Assembly: GCA_942159475.1 (NCBI GenBank) | Contig: OW804094.1 | Span: 18,953,067 to 19,017,066, forward strand | Direction of reading: 5' to 3' | DNA: 64,000 nt | DNA from: Sthenelais limicola | Taxonomy: Eukaryota; Annelida; Polychaeta; Phyllodocida; Sigalionidae | Shown here: positions 1 to 9,632 of the stretch, piece by piece | Numbering within the stretch: the stretch's first letter is position 1 | Layout of the letters: each line of letters begins with the position of its first letter | Made by a program: the position numbers and the translations under genes | The notes under the pieces: generated by a model | Told to the model about the DNA's origin: nothing | The model's input: the letters and a program-made list of their open reading frames with translations, nothing else | Database searches by the model: none

Positions 1-508
1 ATCATCACCACTGATGTTGGGGTCGCTGTTTTCTCCGTGACACGGAAGAGCAAGGTCAGGAAACTGAACATGCAAATATCAATGCCGCTTCCTGCAAAAG
101 ATGTGAATAATCCTCCCAGAGCACCAGCAAATACCAAAAGTAGTGCTTTCCACCAACTGAAGTGTGGAATGATCCTGTATGTTTTCCTCTTGTGGTACCT
201 GTTCAAAAGGAACAGGGCAAATGCAAATGAGAACCAAATGCTCACAAAGCACATTTTCTTCCACTGGGGAACTTTTAGTTGATCGACATACTCTAGACCA
301 ACAATGAGGCCAATCATGCCACCAAATGTGCCCAATATAACTGCATGCCAGACTATCTGTACTTGCATGAAGAGGATAGTGAACATGGCAGCTGTCATGC
401 CTACAGACTGGATCAACATGGAGAAATCTCTGGCTGCTGTAGGTGTGACTCCAAGAAGTAAAGTCATGACTGGAAACGCTACTGCACCACCTCCTTCACT
501 TGTCATTC
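1..508 (-). CDS. TauE/SafE-family transporter, internal exon (cut by window start)
   Basis: Reading the minus strand from 508 to 1 gives an open exon of about 169 codons with no stop. It has the family's glycine-rich first loop (GMTSEGGGAVAFPVMTL), then ARDFSMLIQSVGM, four to five hydrophobic segments, and a second half-repeat (FAGALGGLFTSFAGSGID). TauE/SafE proteins are multi-pass membrane permeases, known in bacteria as exporters of sulfite, sulfoacetate or related anions; animal members are poorly characterised, so the substrate is unknown. The splice acceptor is a pyrimidine-rich tract ending TTATTTCAG at 509-511. The exon joins the 1120-1350 exon in phase: a leftover G plus GA makes Gly, giving FGSVFAGMTSEGGG across the junction. 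The exon runs off the window at base 1. Family assignment is from recalled family motifs; exon boundaries are read directly. Confidence 0.86.
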
Positions 509-1119
509 CTGAAATAAGTTTTATATTGAGAGACGATTTAGTCATTGAAGACAGGATTCGGTGAATAAAATGATTTTTAAAAAATGATTTAGTTATTAAA
601 TTGCATTCGCTTCCAGAAACAGATTTTAAAATCTAGGGCGGAGTGTATTTTGGCAAGCAGTCCAAATACCCCAGCTACCTACCTACGTCAAATACAAAGA
701 GTAAAACAAGAATGGGGGATTTGAATGTGCCATTGCGCATGTCTGTTACAGTGTATGCTGGGATGGATTCTGTTAAAATTTGACATACAAATATTTAGAA
801 ATATTTTTATCGAAAATTTCAAGTATGTTTTCAACAATATCCTAGCTTGTGTCACAATCCATGAAAACCAAATGCATGATGGGAATGATGGGGACTTTTG
901 CTAGTGACAAATCACATATTATAACCGATTCACCAATCAGCCAAACAGCCACGATGACCAAGATCCAAATGTAGATCAATACCTCAATAAATGATTCATT
1001 CTAGATCCTGGGATTTGAACCTTTTGACTTGTTCTTTACTCTTCAATACATGATATTTCATATGTGACATTAACCATTTTATAGTAGAAATATAACACTA
1101 TAACTAAATGGATACATAC
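509..1119 (-). other. Intron of the TauE/SafE gene
   Basis: Intron between the two recognised exons, starting GTATGT at 1119 and ending TTTCAG at 509 on the minus strand. It is AT-rich and contains a decayed family B repeat at about 715-900; otherwise I see nothing in it. Confidence 0.8.
715..900 (+). repeat. Family B MITE, partial and diverged
   Basis: Matches the left half of the family B copy at 8115-8463: a GCGCATGTCTG-type start, GCTGGGATGGATTCTG, TTTTCAACAATATCC, and CAAATGCATGATGGGAA. The right half and both exact ends are missing. It lies in the TauE/SafE intron. Confidence 0.7.
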
Positions 1120-1350
1120 CAGCGAAAACACTGCCAAAAATCATGGTAATGGACATTATGTACTTTTCTTGAAATAGATAGAATAGGTTGTACTTGATCA
1201 TTATGCACCACCAGAAGAAGTGGATGATGATGCCGGGCAAGAAGAATCCCAGCAGTCTCCGGTACTTCTCCACAAACCCGCTCCCAAGTGTGGCATAGAC
1301 ATCCTCATTCTCTGGTGAATCATCATCGAAGTCTTTACTGAGGGACTGGC
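1120..1350 (-). CDS. TauE/SafE-family transporter, upstream exon
   Basis: Open exon encoding an acidic stretch (SKDFDDDSPENEDVYATLGSG), then a transmembrane segment (LLGFFLPGIIIHFFWWCIMI) and a second hydrophobic stretch (YIMSITMIFGSVFAG) leading into the conserved glycine loop of the next exon. The donor is CTG then GTATGT at 1120/1119. The right boundary is ambiguous. A good acceptor (TGTCTCTTCCAG at 1351-1362) puts the exon start at 1350, but the same frame is open to an ATG at 1361-1363 (MSLPGQ), which could be the start codon instead. I prefer the acceptor because of its pyrimidine tract and because family members usually carry more N-terminal sequence. Earlier exons were not found in the window. 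The two exons are joined by frame, phase and family motif. Confidence 0.8.
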
Positions 1351-1384
1351 CTGGAAGAGACATTTAAAAATGGCTTAGTCATAT

Positions 1385-1950
1385 CAAAAGTGGGATTTTT
1401 TTGTCCAGCATGTTCTTGGAATCGGTGATGTAACCAGCCGTTTTTCTGCTATGTAATGTAACGGTGGACAATATATTATGTGGTTTGTGAAGGTATCTGG
1501 GCTGAAAATGTGATTTTGAAGCCCTTACAAACCCCGTACAACTATTTTTAGCCTGGGAAAGCTGGGGATGTCCCACTCTATGTATAGGGGGTCCTGGGTA
1601 AGACCCTAAAGTGCCTGGTCTTGGGTAAGACCTTAAAGTGCCTTTCTGTCTCTTTTCTCTGTCTCTCTCTCCCTTCTTCTCTATCTCTATTTCCTGGGTA
1701 TGATCATAAACTGCCTCCCTCTCAGCTCTCCCGCCCTTGATATAACACTACAAAGTGTTGATAAGGGCGTAAAGCAACCAATCTCACTCACTCACTCACC
1801 ACTCTATGTATAGGCTTTTCTATGGACAAATGTCAAAAGTAAGGAGAACATGACCCGTCAGCATCACATGACGTTACTTGTAACGAAAATGGAAGAAATT
1901 CTCTTGGAATGAAAATGTAATGATGTCATGCCTTCAATGTCCCAGATGGA
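1385..1950 (+). repeat. Dispersed repeat family I, with a SINE inserted
   Basis: Similar to 24980-25255 and partly to 24640-24775: shared CATGTTCTTGGAATC, AAAATGTGA.TTTGAAGCCC, ATGGACAAATGTCAAAAGT and CTCATGCCTTCA-like blocks in the same order. This copy is split by the SINE at 1589-1798; the 25.1-kb copy is not. No ends or coding capacity were recognised. Confidence 0.75.
1589..1798 (+). mobile_element. SINE-like retroelement with (ACTC)n tail and 16-bp target duplication
   Basis: Flanked by an exact 16-bp direct repeat, CCACTCTATGTATAGG, at 1573-1588 and 1799-1814. The paralogous site near 25172 has a single diverged copy of this sequence and no insert, so the duplication is a target-site duplication. 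The insert contains a direct repeat of GGGTAAGACC..TAAAGTGCCT, a CT-rich middle, a small hairpin (ATAACACTACAAAGTGTTGAT), GGGCGTAAAGCAACC and a terminal (ACTC)n. A microsatellite tail after a CGTAAA block resembles SINE/LINE ends I recall from molluscs, but that comparison is from memory. A second copy lies inverted at 25801-26085. No RNA polymerase III promoter boxes were confidently identified. Confidence 0.8.
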
Positions 1951-2430
1951 AAGAGAGGAAGAGGGATGGAGAGATAGATGAGGGGGAGGGAGAGAGAAGA
2001 AGAGGGGAGGGAGCGGGTGGGGGAATTGGGAGAGGGAGAGGAGAGGGGGAAAAAAGTATGAGAAACAGACTAAAGGTGGAGGGGAGGGTATTTGTGGGAA
2101 AGGGGAGGAGGACGAAGAAGAGAGGGGGTGAGGGAAAGAGAGAAATGAAGAAGGAGAGAGCACAGAGAGGGAGGGCGAAGAAGGAAATTGAGGGAGGGAG
2201 AGAGATCGGAGGGGGAGGGGGCAGGGGGGAGAGCAAGGAAAAAGAGAGAGAGGGAGGTGAGGGGAAAGAGATCAGTGGGGGAAGGGGAGAGCAAAGAAGT
2301 GGAGGGAGAGGGTGGGAGGAATCAGATAGGGAGAGAGAGAAGAGGGGGAGGGGGAGAGAAAAAGATGGGAGGGAGAGGATGGGGGACAGGAGGAGGGGCG
2401 AGAGAGTGGGAGGAAGAAGGTGACTGTTCA
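1945..2430 (+). repeat. GA-rich purine tract, about 490 bp
   Basis: Almost pure purine on the plus strand, built of GGGAGA, GAGAGA and GGAGGG runs. It follows a family I repeat, just as a purine tract follows the other copy at 25.9-26.1 kb. Long open frames in it are a composition artefact. Confidence 0.9.
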
Positions 2431-2907
2431 GAGGACGGGTTCTTTGCTAGTATATATTTATAGACAGAGTTGGAGATATTTTAATCAGATCTCCAATGAA
2501 GTTATCCTAAATTATGTTTTTATTTAATAAAAAAAACATCATTAGATTTATGATGAGGAATCAGTAGACAGTATATAATAAAAGGAAGAATTAAGGATTA
2601 AAGAAATGATATATATGATAATAATATTAAATTTCATGAATTTCCAGAAAATCCAATAATGATGTTCTGAAGGCAGACGATCTAAAAGATAAAACCCCCA
2701 CCTCATTTTGTAAAGGGCATAATTACTAGCATTTGGTAAAAGAAACCCACGTCACTTTAATTGTATATTACTTTGTTAGAATGACTTAATTTATATTTAC
2801 AAATATAGACTTGGTGTTGTTCAAAATGACAACTGCCCTCCCAACCCATTCAGACATTTGTGGAGCCTGACGTTATTACTCTGCGTTCTTTGCTTATTTC
2901 TTTCTTA
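2431..2907. other. AT-rich sequence, no feature recognised
   Basis: I see no exon, repeat end or structured motif here. Confidence 0.6.
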
Positions 2908-2912
2908 AGGGG

Positions 2913-3343
2913 GGTCTCCACTGGCTGCGTTACGTTCTGCGGTAAGCCGTGCGATGGTGATGTGCTGGTTCTGTAGGTGGAGAGGAGTAAGAAGCTCCTC
3001 CTTACATGATTCACTGAGCACTTTGCCACTCCTCTTTACATGGGTAAGATTTTCAGAAAATGTACAATTCAACTTCACCAATCTTCTCAAATAACCCAAA
3101 TTTCAGATGAAAATATAGTTCAAAATACAGTTCAACCTAAGCAAACAGATTGCTAGAATCAATGCAATGCCAAATATACTCGAATTTACCAAGTATTGGC
3201 CAAATTGCAGCCTAATTTAGCAGAATTAACTAAATGTGTACAGCTGCCAATTGTACATTTTCTGAAAATCTGACCCACATACAGAACCATCAGAACAACA
3301 TCGCAAGGCTTACTGCATTGTTTAACGCAGCCAGTGGAGACAC
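2913..3343 (+). mobile_element. Foldback element E, interrupted by a family A MITE
   Basis: Left arm GGTCTCCACTGGCTGCGTTA..TCTGCGGTAAGCC and right arm GGCTTACTGCAT..ACGCAGCCAGTGGAGAC are inverted copies of each other and match the intact element at 29491-29720. TTAA sits just left of the left arm (2906-2909). A family A MITE occupies 3042-3276; outside it the element resumes exactly as in the 29.5-kb copy (ACATACAGAACC). The right end runs into a C14 tract. Confidence 0.85.
3042..3276 (-). mobile_element. Family A MITE, copy 1 (family description here)
   Basis: Family definition: about 235 bp, no coding capacity, 28-bp inverted ends beginning GGGTCAGATTTTCAG and ending ..ACAATT on each side. 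I call plus the orientation reading GGCAGCTGTACACATTTAG after the left end and GGGTTATTTGAGA before the right end. This copy is flanked by ACAT (3038-3041 and 3277-3280). The uninterrupted paralog at 29.6 kb has one ACAT, so the 4-bp duplication is real. No transposase source is in the window. A 4-bp duplication occurs in several DNA-transposon superfamilies (Sola, Chapaev, Ginger), so superfamily is unassigned. Confidence 0.92.
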
Positions 3344-3592
3344 CCCCCCCCCCCCCTTTTATTTGAAAAAGATGACATGGTATTCCAAAAGGGACTGGAA
3401 ACCGATACAGATTTGTGTGCACTTCCGTCCCGTTTTTCTTTACCAAATTGTACAAAAGATATATTTACCTTCCCAGAAATACTTTTTCAACCAGGCTCCC
3501 CATCCTATTTGGCGAGGAGTGGATTTCCTTTTATACTGGTCCTGTAAGGCAAACATATATAATGTGTGAATTGGAATTGTTACAATAAATAT

Positions 3593-4026
3593 GTGATGTG
3601 TTTTAGGAAAATGAGTCACAAGTCGCAAAATTAATATTTTTCAAAGTGTTTTATTCACAAGATCTCTTTGTAGGAATGTTCTCATTTTTGGAGTATACAT
3701 GTACCGTTCTAAGTCGCATGAATGTATAAACTTTACCAAATTCCAAGACTATTAAATATATCCTTGCATTTCTAAGGTCATCCCATAGAGTATATTTAGC
3801 TACTTCACTTGTGTCCACCATGACTTTTATCCTTGCATTTCTAAGGTCATCCTAGAGAGTATATTTAGCTACTTCACTAGTAATTGTCCACCAAGACATT
3901 TTATTTAAAAATAAAAATGTCAAATTTAAAATATAGAAATACTTGTTAGATGTCTTAATCCTTACCATCATTAGAATCGGATATGAGATGAAAAGATGAG
4001 ATCAAACCGATTCTAGATTCTTCGAT
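3593..4026 (+). mobile_element. Family G MITE, right end missing
   Basis: Begins GTGATGTGTTTTAGGAAAAT and continues GAGTCACAAGTCGCAAAA like the complete copy at 26237-26644. Internal blocks (AAAATAAAAATGTCAAA, TTAGAATCGG, GAGATGAAAAGATGAGATC) follow the same order. The inverted right end is not present. Confidence 0.72.
3764..3898 (+). repeat. Two-copy tandem duplication, about 68 bp
   Basis: TCCTTGCATTTCTAAGGTCA through ATTTAGCTACTTCACT..GTCCACCA occurs twice in a row with a few changes, inside the family G element. Confidence 0.85.
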
Positions 4027-4336
4027 AGTAAAGATAGGACATCCAATAATATTTCTTTATATTTGTTTTATACATGAAAAAAAACAGTTTGCGATATAAT
4101 GGCACTCAGTCTCCGCCTCCATACATTCCAGTGGTCACCTGATACCAAAGACGCTCCAAATAAACCATAAGATTTCAGACAAATGTCCCTTTTTTCTCCA
4201 CATTCGACTAGATACTCGCGTTTGTGTTGGATGATAAAACATTGCAAACGAAATCTAACACGGTTTGCAACTGTCTATCTTTTATTCACGTGTGATCAAT
4301 ATCAACTATTGATGTTTATCAACTATTGATGTTTTT
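4027..4336. other. No feature recognised
   Basis: AT-rich. A short direct repeat TCAACTATTGATGTTT occurs at 4302-4336; I see nothing else. Confidence 0.5.
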
Positions 4337-4434
4337 AAATAAATGGGGGGTCTGGCCACGACATTCCATTCAATGGAATGTCGCAGGACCTCTCCCGCGA
4401 CCTGTCGTAGACCATTATAGGAAAAGCTATGTCT

Positions 4435-4831
4435 AAACAAAAAATATTCCATAATAATGAGATTGTATTTGCTGCATTTTTCAATGAAACCAGCCTAAAT
4501 ATGAGGATGCTGGAGTATAATGCAACCATACAAGGGCTAGTGAAATCTTATACAAAGCAGTGGAGAAACTCCTTGAAGAAGTCGAATATTTGTCATCTGT
4601 TTGATGTGTTAAATTTCCTTTTTGTTATAGAAGATGAGTTGGTCTTCAATGTTAAAGTTTGAATATCTGTTCTTATGATTGCGATCGTCTGCTGAGAGAA
4701 ATGAAAATATAGAAAATAACAACAACAAAAACGACAAAAATAAGGGACACAATAGTAATTATGCCTTAGAGTTGTATGAGCCACGATGGCAGGTTATGTT
4801 TGAATAAAACCTTTAAAAAAAAAAAAAAAAA
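4435..4831 (+). mobile_element. Poly(A) retrocopy with 13-bp target duplication
   Basis: The direct repeat AAAAGCTATGTCT at 4422-4434 and 4832-4844 flanks an insert that ends in a poly(A) run of about 20, with AATAAA about 10 bases before it (4803-4808). These are the hallmarks of LINE-mediated retrotransposition: long target duplication, 3' poly(A), polyadenylation signal. The insert holds a 77-codon open frame starting in the duplication at 4429 (MSKQKIFHNNEIVF..) and ending TAG at 4660, followed by about 140 bp of 3'-UTR-like sequence. I do not recognise the peptide. It may be a processed pseudogene of an unknown mRNA or a 5'-truncated LINE; there is no internal intron to decide. Confidence 0.82.
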
Positions 4832-4855
4832 AAAAGCTATGTCTGATCGGGACAC

Positions 4856-5111
4856 AACCCACACTGGCAACACAGATCGTAGAACTGCAAAAAATAATAC
4901 ATTTTACATGTCTAGTTACTAATCGTACAACTAAATCGTACGACTAAATATCGGCGAATCGGCCCTGTGACTTCCAAATCGGGGAACAAAAAGTAACATG
5001 ATTGGTTGTTCGATTAGTGTTATGATTCTATACGACTAATCGGGGACTGGAATTAATTCGTAGAAATAATCTTAAGGCCAAATCGGCCGTAGAATGAGCT
5101 CTGTGTGGGTT
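4856..5111. mobile_element. Putative short inverted-end element
   Basis: Begins AACCCACAC and ends GTGTGGGTT (perfect 9-bp inverted ends). The interior has several CGACTAATCGG-like and AAATCGGCC blocks in both orientations. Its right end abuts the TTAA element. No second copy in the window, so support is moderate. Confidence 0.45.
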
Positions 5112-5113
5112 AA

Positions 5114-5232
5114 GGTCCTTTCCCATTGCCACGACCAGCCAGCCGATACTTGCCAGCTGTAATACTTTAACATTGTGTTTTTTGCCGTGCGGCAGCCGTA
5201 CACCAATCGGCCGTTGTTAATGTGAATGGGCC
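5114..5232. mobile_element. TTAA-flanked MITE, 119 bp
   Basis: TTAA at 5110-5113 and 5233-5236 flank inverted ends GGTCCTTTCCCATT and (reverse complement of the right end) GGCCCATTCACATT, 11 of 14 matching. TTAA duplication is typical of piggyBac-type transposons. Single copy here. Confidence 0.6.
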
Positions 5233-5239
5233 TTAACCC

Positions 5240-5877
5240 TCAACATGGACTGACCTCTGTCTTCACTAAGTTGATACAGCCACTTATATTTGACCATAGT
5301 GTTCCGACGAGGGTAACACAAAAGGTAACGAAGTAATGAAGTTAAAAGATGTATTTATTCCTGGTATACAGGTATATAACAGGTATATATGTTTCAAATA
5401 ATACGCGCATATCGATGCTATGAATTAGTGCCTATAGTTCAGAAATCAGTGGCACCCTCTCACACCCCGCTATATATTATATGTAAATTACTGATTAGAC
5501 TGGAAACCTTATCATCACTTCATTCATCTCATTGATATCCTCTCATTATTTCGATATGTAATGTAACTGTTCCTTGGCATTATTTAACAAAATGGCTGTA
5601 ATACTACTCATGTCCTCTCTCAACATAAGCTTAAAACTATTTTGTAACCTCAGGGCACAACGAAAATTCATCTCCGGATGAGCGTGCTATAATTTTGTAA
5701 TAATTAGTCTGAATAAATAAATTTGTACAAAAAAAATATAACGTGATGGTAACTTTGGTCTAATTAGGCAGGTAGCTAATGAGCAATGGGTCAGAGAGCC
5801 CCTTATATTGTAACTAACAAGGGGAGGCTTGTTGGCATTACCTGCGATTGACCAGAATTTAGGCATTTGTGAATTTA
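5240..5877. other. No feature recognised
   Basis: AT-rich with no repeat match to the rest of the window that I can see. Confidence 0.5.
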
Positions 5878-6075
5878 GGCAGCTGTACACCTTGAGAAAA
5901 CCAGCTAGATTACGCTGCAATTTGGTCAATACTGGGTAAATTTGAGTAAATTCGGCATTACATTGATTCTAGCAATCTGTTTGGTTAGGATGAACTGTAT
6001 TTTTGGCTGAAATTTGGGTTATTTGATTTGAGAGGATTCGTGAAGGTGAATTGTACATTTCTGGAGACTTCACCC
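5878..6075 (+). mobile_element. Family A MITE, left end lost
   Basis: Starts at GGCAGCTGTACAC and ends CTGGAGACTTCACCC. The first inverted end is degraded. Confidence 0.8.
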
Positions 6076-6626
6076 ATATGACACAATATATAAGGTATAA
6101 CAATATCCACTCAAACTCAAAATAAATTGGAAAGAAGCAAACCAATAAACCAGTAAACCAATGTCCCAACTTAGTTTATGAATTCATCACTGGGATCGCA
6201 TAGATCGAGCAGTGTATCATATGTCGTACACTGGTTCTTTTCTTTCACTTCGATACAGTTATATATATAAGAAAAGGAATAGGAAAAGGGGGGAAAATAG
6301 TGCAATTCTAAGTCAAGCAATGAGACGTAAGTATTATGAAGAATTCTTTTTCATTTTGTTATGTTTCATTGACGAAGGTGGTGTTGTTCACTAGCTTTAA
6401 AATATACATTGTAAGACCGGGAAACCTCCTGCCAGACAAGACAAATTGTCCCCAGACTTAGACAAGAAAAATTGTTCCCAGACTTCTAAAATAAAGGTTT
6501 CTCAATCAATCTATGTTCATGTTGATGGGAAGAAGAGATCTTCAGTTCACAAATGTTATTTCAATCAAGCAATCAATCAGGACTACATTGGATGACATCT
6601 GATATTGAATGGGGTAATATATATAT
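6076..6626. other. No gene recognised; possible retroelement tail
   Basis: Mostly featureless. AAATAAAGG at 6490-6500 followed by an (AATC)n-like stretch could be a LINE 3' end, but nothing upstream supports it. Flanked left and right by family A copies. Confidence 0.4.
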
Positions 6627-6863
6627 GGGTGAAATCACCAGAAAATACACAATTCGCCTGCCCCAATCCTCTCAAATAATCAAAAATTTTAATACAAAAA
6701 TGAAGTTCAAAATATAGTTCAACATAACCAAACACATTGTTTTAACCAAGGTAATATCAAATATATTCAGATATACATAGTATTGACCATTTTCCACTCT
6801 GATTTAGCAGAATTTACTAAATGTGTTCATATGCCAATTGTACATTTTCTGGAGATCTGACCC
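6627..6863 (-). mobile_element. Family A MITE (GGGTGA-type end)
   Basis: Ends GGGTGAAATCACCAGAAAAT and TTTCTGGAGATCTGACCC; flanks ATAT and ACAT are similar but not identical. Confidence 0.88.
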
Positions 6864-7030
6864 ACATACATTTCTAACCATAGTTCAATCAAGCAATTAA
6901 TCAGGATGGGGTTATTCTAGGAGAATGAACCTATACCGATGTCAGTAGAACAAACGAATGATTAAGCGACTGTTCTCTGGTCTACTAGATCGAGCTACAT
7001 TTCTATTCAGCAATAAATTCCATTGCTTAT

Positions 7031-7265
7031 GGGTCAGATTTTCAGAAAATGTACAATCGGCAGCTGTACACATTTACTAAATTCTGCTAAATTAGGCTGC
7101 AATTTGGTCAATACTAGGTAAATTCAAGTATATTCGGCACTGCATTGACGCTAACAATCTGTTTGGTTAGGTTAAACTGTATTTTAAACTTTATTTTCGT
7201 CTGAAATTTGGGTTATTTGAGAGAATTGGTGAAGGTGAATTGTACATATTCTGAAAATCTGACCC
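7031..7265 (+). mobile_element. Family A MITE, TTAT duplication
   Basis: Full length, 235 bp, exact 4-bp flanks TTAT at 7027-7030 and 7266-7269. Confidence 0.92.
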
Positions 7266-7433
7266 TTATGTATCTGGGGTAAATGCATAGTGAAAGATTA
7301 GGTTGCTTTGCAAATGTAGTTTAACATATTGCTTCAATTCTTTGCAAATGGCTATCTGAGTATCGAGTATTTGTTCGTTCAGACATAAGGGTAATGTAAG
7401 GTCAAACCCATTTGAAAGTAGTAATAACATATG

Positions 7434-7550
7434 GCTCAGATCTTCTGAAGATGTACTTGTAATTCGCCTTCACCAGTCCTCTTAAGTAAGCCACATTTAA
7501 GACAAAATAAGCTTTAAAATGCAGTTAACCATAACAATACTATTTTTTTC
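7434..7550 (-). mobile_element. Family A MITE, half copy
   Basis: GGCTCAGATCTTC end and the CCTTCACCAGTCCTCTTAAGT block are present; the copy stops about where the next one begins. Confidence 0.65.
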
Positions 7551-7561
7551 TATCCATATGT

Positions 7562-7747
7562 GGGTCAAATCGCCAGAAAATACACAATTCACCTTCACCA
7601 ATCCTCTCAATTAGCCCACATTTAAGACTAAATTGAGCTTCAAAATGCAGCATAACATAACATAACAGAACTGATACTTTAAATCAATGCGATACCAAAA
7701 TATACTCAGATATACCCAATATTCATCATTTTTTCAGCCTAATCTCG
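7562..7747 (-). mobile_element. Family A MITE, truncated on the right
   Basis: Starts GGGTCAAATCGCC and follows the CAGAACTGATACTTTAAATC subtype; the match stops at CAGCCTAATCTCGTCC, where the GACGC-rich repeat begins. Confidence 0.78.
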
Positions 7748-7749
7748 TC

Positions 7750-8622
7750 CAATAAATTTTTCGATTACTGGCGGCTTTTTCCATTCTCTCTTTATATCTC
7801 ATTAAAGCCGGGACAACACAAAGCGATTTGAAAAGCCCTATCGCCATTAGAATTGAGCATAGATCGCCAATGTATTTGGACGCTGAAAGAGATGCTCTAA
7901 CTGGACGCCAAGTGGATTTGGAAAGGAGGCGGGGTTTGCTTGGGCGACCAAGATAATTCACGGGGCGATTTGAAAGCCCTATCGCCGTTAAAAACGTCCA
8001 TAGATCGCCAATATATAGTTGAACGCTCGTGGACGCTAAAGGACGCTGAAGAAGACGCCCAAATTGGACGCCCATTGGATTCTGACGGGGTGTTTTGCTT
8101 TGGCGACCAAGATAATAGGGGACTTGCATATCTCACTGCGCATGTGTACTGCAGTGCATGCTGGGATGGATTCTTTTGAAATCTGTCGTACGAATATTTG
8201 GAAACATTTTGATCGAAAATTGAAAAAATGTTTTCAACAATATCCCAGCTTGTATAAATGATCAATGAAAACCAAATGCATCATGGGAAAAATTGGGACT
8301 TGCGTCATGGAAACATGCATAACACATGGATATTAACATTGGAGCATTGATAAATATGCCACGCAAAATATGACATGTTTTCTGTAGACTTTAGACTGTA
8401 CCATTAGTCCCATAATTCCATGCGAATCAAGATTCAAAATGGCGGCTATGCAACTCCCCTATTACTCTGGCGTCTGTAACCAGCGATCTTGTGGGCGTCC
8501 AGATGGACACTGGAATTAAAAGTGTCCATATCAACCGTCCAGAATCCCAGCGATTCCAATCAGCATAGTCGCCCATGCTTATTTCAGTCGCCAGATCATT
8601 AATTGGAATCGCCAGAATATTA
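7750..8622 (+). repeat. GACGC-rich dispersed repeat E', with a family B MITE inside
   Basis: Repeated GGCGAT, GGACGC and TCGCC blocks, for example ATTGGACGCCCATTGGATTC then TGACGGGGTGTTTTGC. Parts recur, rearranged and inverted, at 20740-20931 and 21167-21295. The family B MITE at 8115-8463 interrupts it. Higher GC than its surroundings. No coding capacity recognised. Confidence 0.7.
8115..8463 (+). mobile_element. Family B MITE, full copy (family description here)
   Basis: Family B: about 350 bp, inverted ends AATAGGGGA(C/G)TTGCATA at left and TATGCAACTCCCCTATT at right. Interior landmarks are GCGCATGTGTACTGCAGTGC, GCTGGGATGGATTC, TTTTCAACAATATCCCAG, CCAAATGCATCATGGGA and ATTCCATGCGAATCAAGATT. 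Other copies at 715, 28475, 39364, 48914 and 52155. It carries no ORF of note; the target duplication is not clear because the ends are themselves TAAT-like. Confidence 0.85.
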
Positions 8623-8857
8623 GGGCCAGGTCAACAGAAAATGTACAATCGCCAGCTCTACACATTTAGTAAATTCTGCTAAATTCGACTGAAAAGTGAT
8701 TAAAACTACCTATATCTGAGTATATTTGGCATCGAGTTGATTCAAAGGATGTGTTTGGTTATGTTGGAATGTGTTTTGTGTCTCATTTCTGTATTAAACT
8801 CGGGTTATTTGGGAGGGTTTCTGAATGTAAATTGTGCATTTTCTGGAAATACCACCC
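8623..8857 (+). mobile_element. Family A MITE, type c
   Basis: GGGCCAGGTCAACAGAAAAT at the left and TTTCTGGAAATACCACCC at the right: the asymmetric-end subtype. Confidence 0.86.
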
Positions 8858-9146
8858 ATTACTCAACACAATGCCCGATGCTCTGGATGCCAAACGCCCA
8901 GTATTTTGCTCGTTAGTAGAGGGTATCACCCTCCTGTCAGTTCATGCACATAGATTTGAGTGTTGTTGCCAGACTGTTGCGTTCCCCCCATTCCACATTT
9001 CATATTTAAAAACTTGTTTGTGACACACTAACGGTGTCGAACATTGCACCTAATAAAGTGGTATTGAAAGGCAAACATACTCTACTTGTCAAATTGGGTA
9101 TGAAGCAAAACTGTAGAACCATTCTGAGGTAAACACATTAGGATAT

Positions 9147-9632
9147 GGGTGAAATCGCCAGAATATGTACAATTCGCTTTCACCAATCTTCTCAAATAAC
9201 CCAAATTTAAAACAAAAAGAGGTTCATAATACAGTTCAGCACAACCAGACACATTGTTTGATTCAAGGTTATAACAAATTTACTCAGATATACCTAGTAT
9301 ATATGGGTCAGATTTTCAGAAAATGTAGAATTGGCAGCTGTACACATTTAGTAAATTCTGCTAAATTAGGCTGCAATTTGGTCAATACTAGGTAAATTCA
9401 AGTATATTCGGCATTGCATTTATTCTAGCAATCTTTTGGTTAGGTTGAACTGTATTTTGAACTTTATTCTCGTCTGAAATTTGGGTTATTTGAGAAGATT
9501 GGCGAAGTTGAGTTGTACATTTTCTGAAAATCTGACCCACATATATATATATTGACTATTTTCCACTCTAATTTAGCAGGATTTACTGAACGTGTTGATC
9601 TCCTAATTGTACATATTCTGAAGATCTGACCC
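9147..9632 (-). mobile_element. Family A MITE, outer copy of a self-nested pair
   Basis: Left part 9147-9304 and right part 9539-9632 together make one minus-oriented copy, split by the plus-oriented copy at 9305-9538. Confidence 0.88.
9305..9538 (+). mobile_element. Family A MITE, inner nested copy
   Basis: Full length. Flanks are an (AT)n stretch, so the duplication cannot be read exactly. It is younger than the copy it splits. Confidence 0.9.

Noticed and set aside
1000..1030. tRNA-like B box (GATTTGAACC)
   Set aside because: No cloverleaf could be drawn around it and no A box at the right spacing.
1920..2423. 167-codon open frame rich in Arg, Glu and Gly
   Set aside because: It is a translation of the GA-rich tract, where stops are rare by composition. 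No domain or splice context.
7940..8261. Overlapping frames of 79-131 codons on both strands in the GACGC-rich repeat
   Set aside because: The repeat is scrambled in its other copy and the frames are not conserved between copies.
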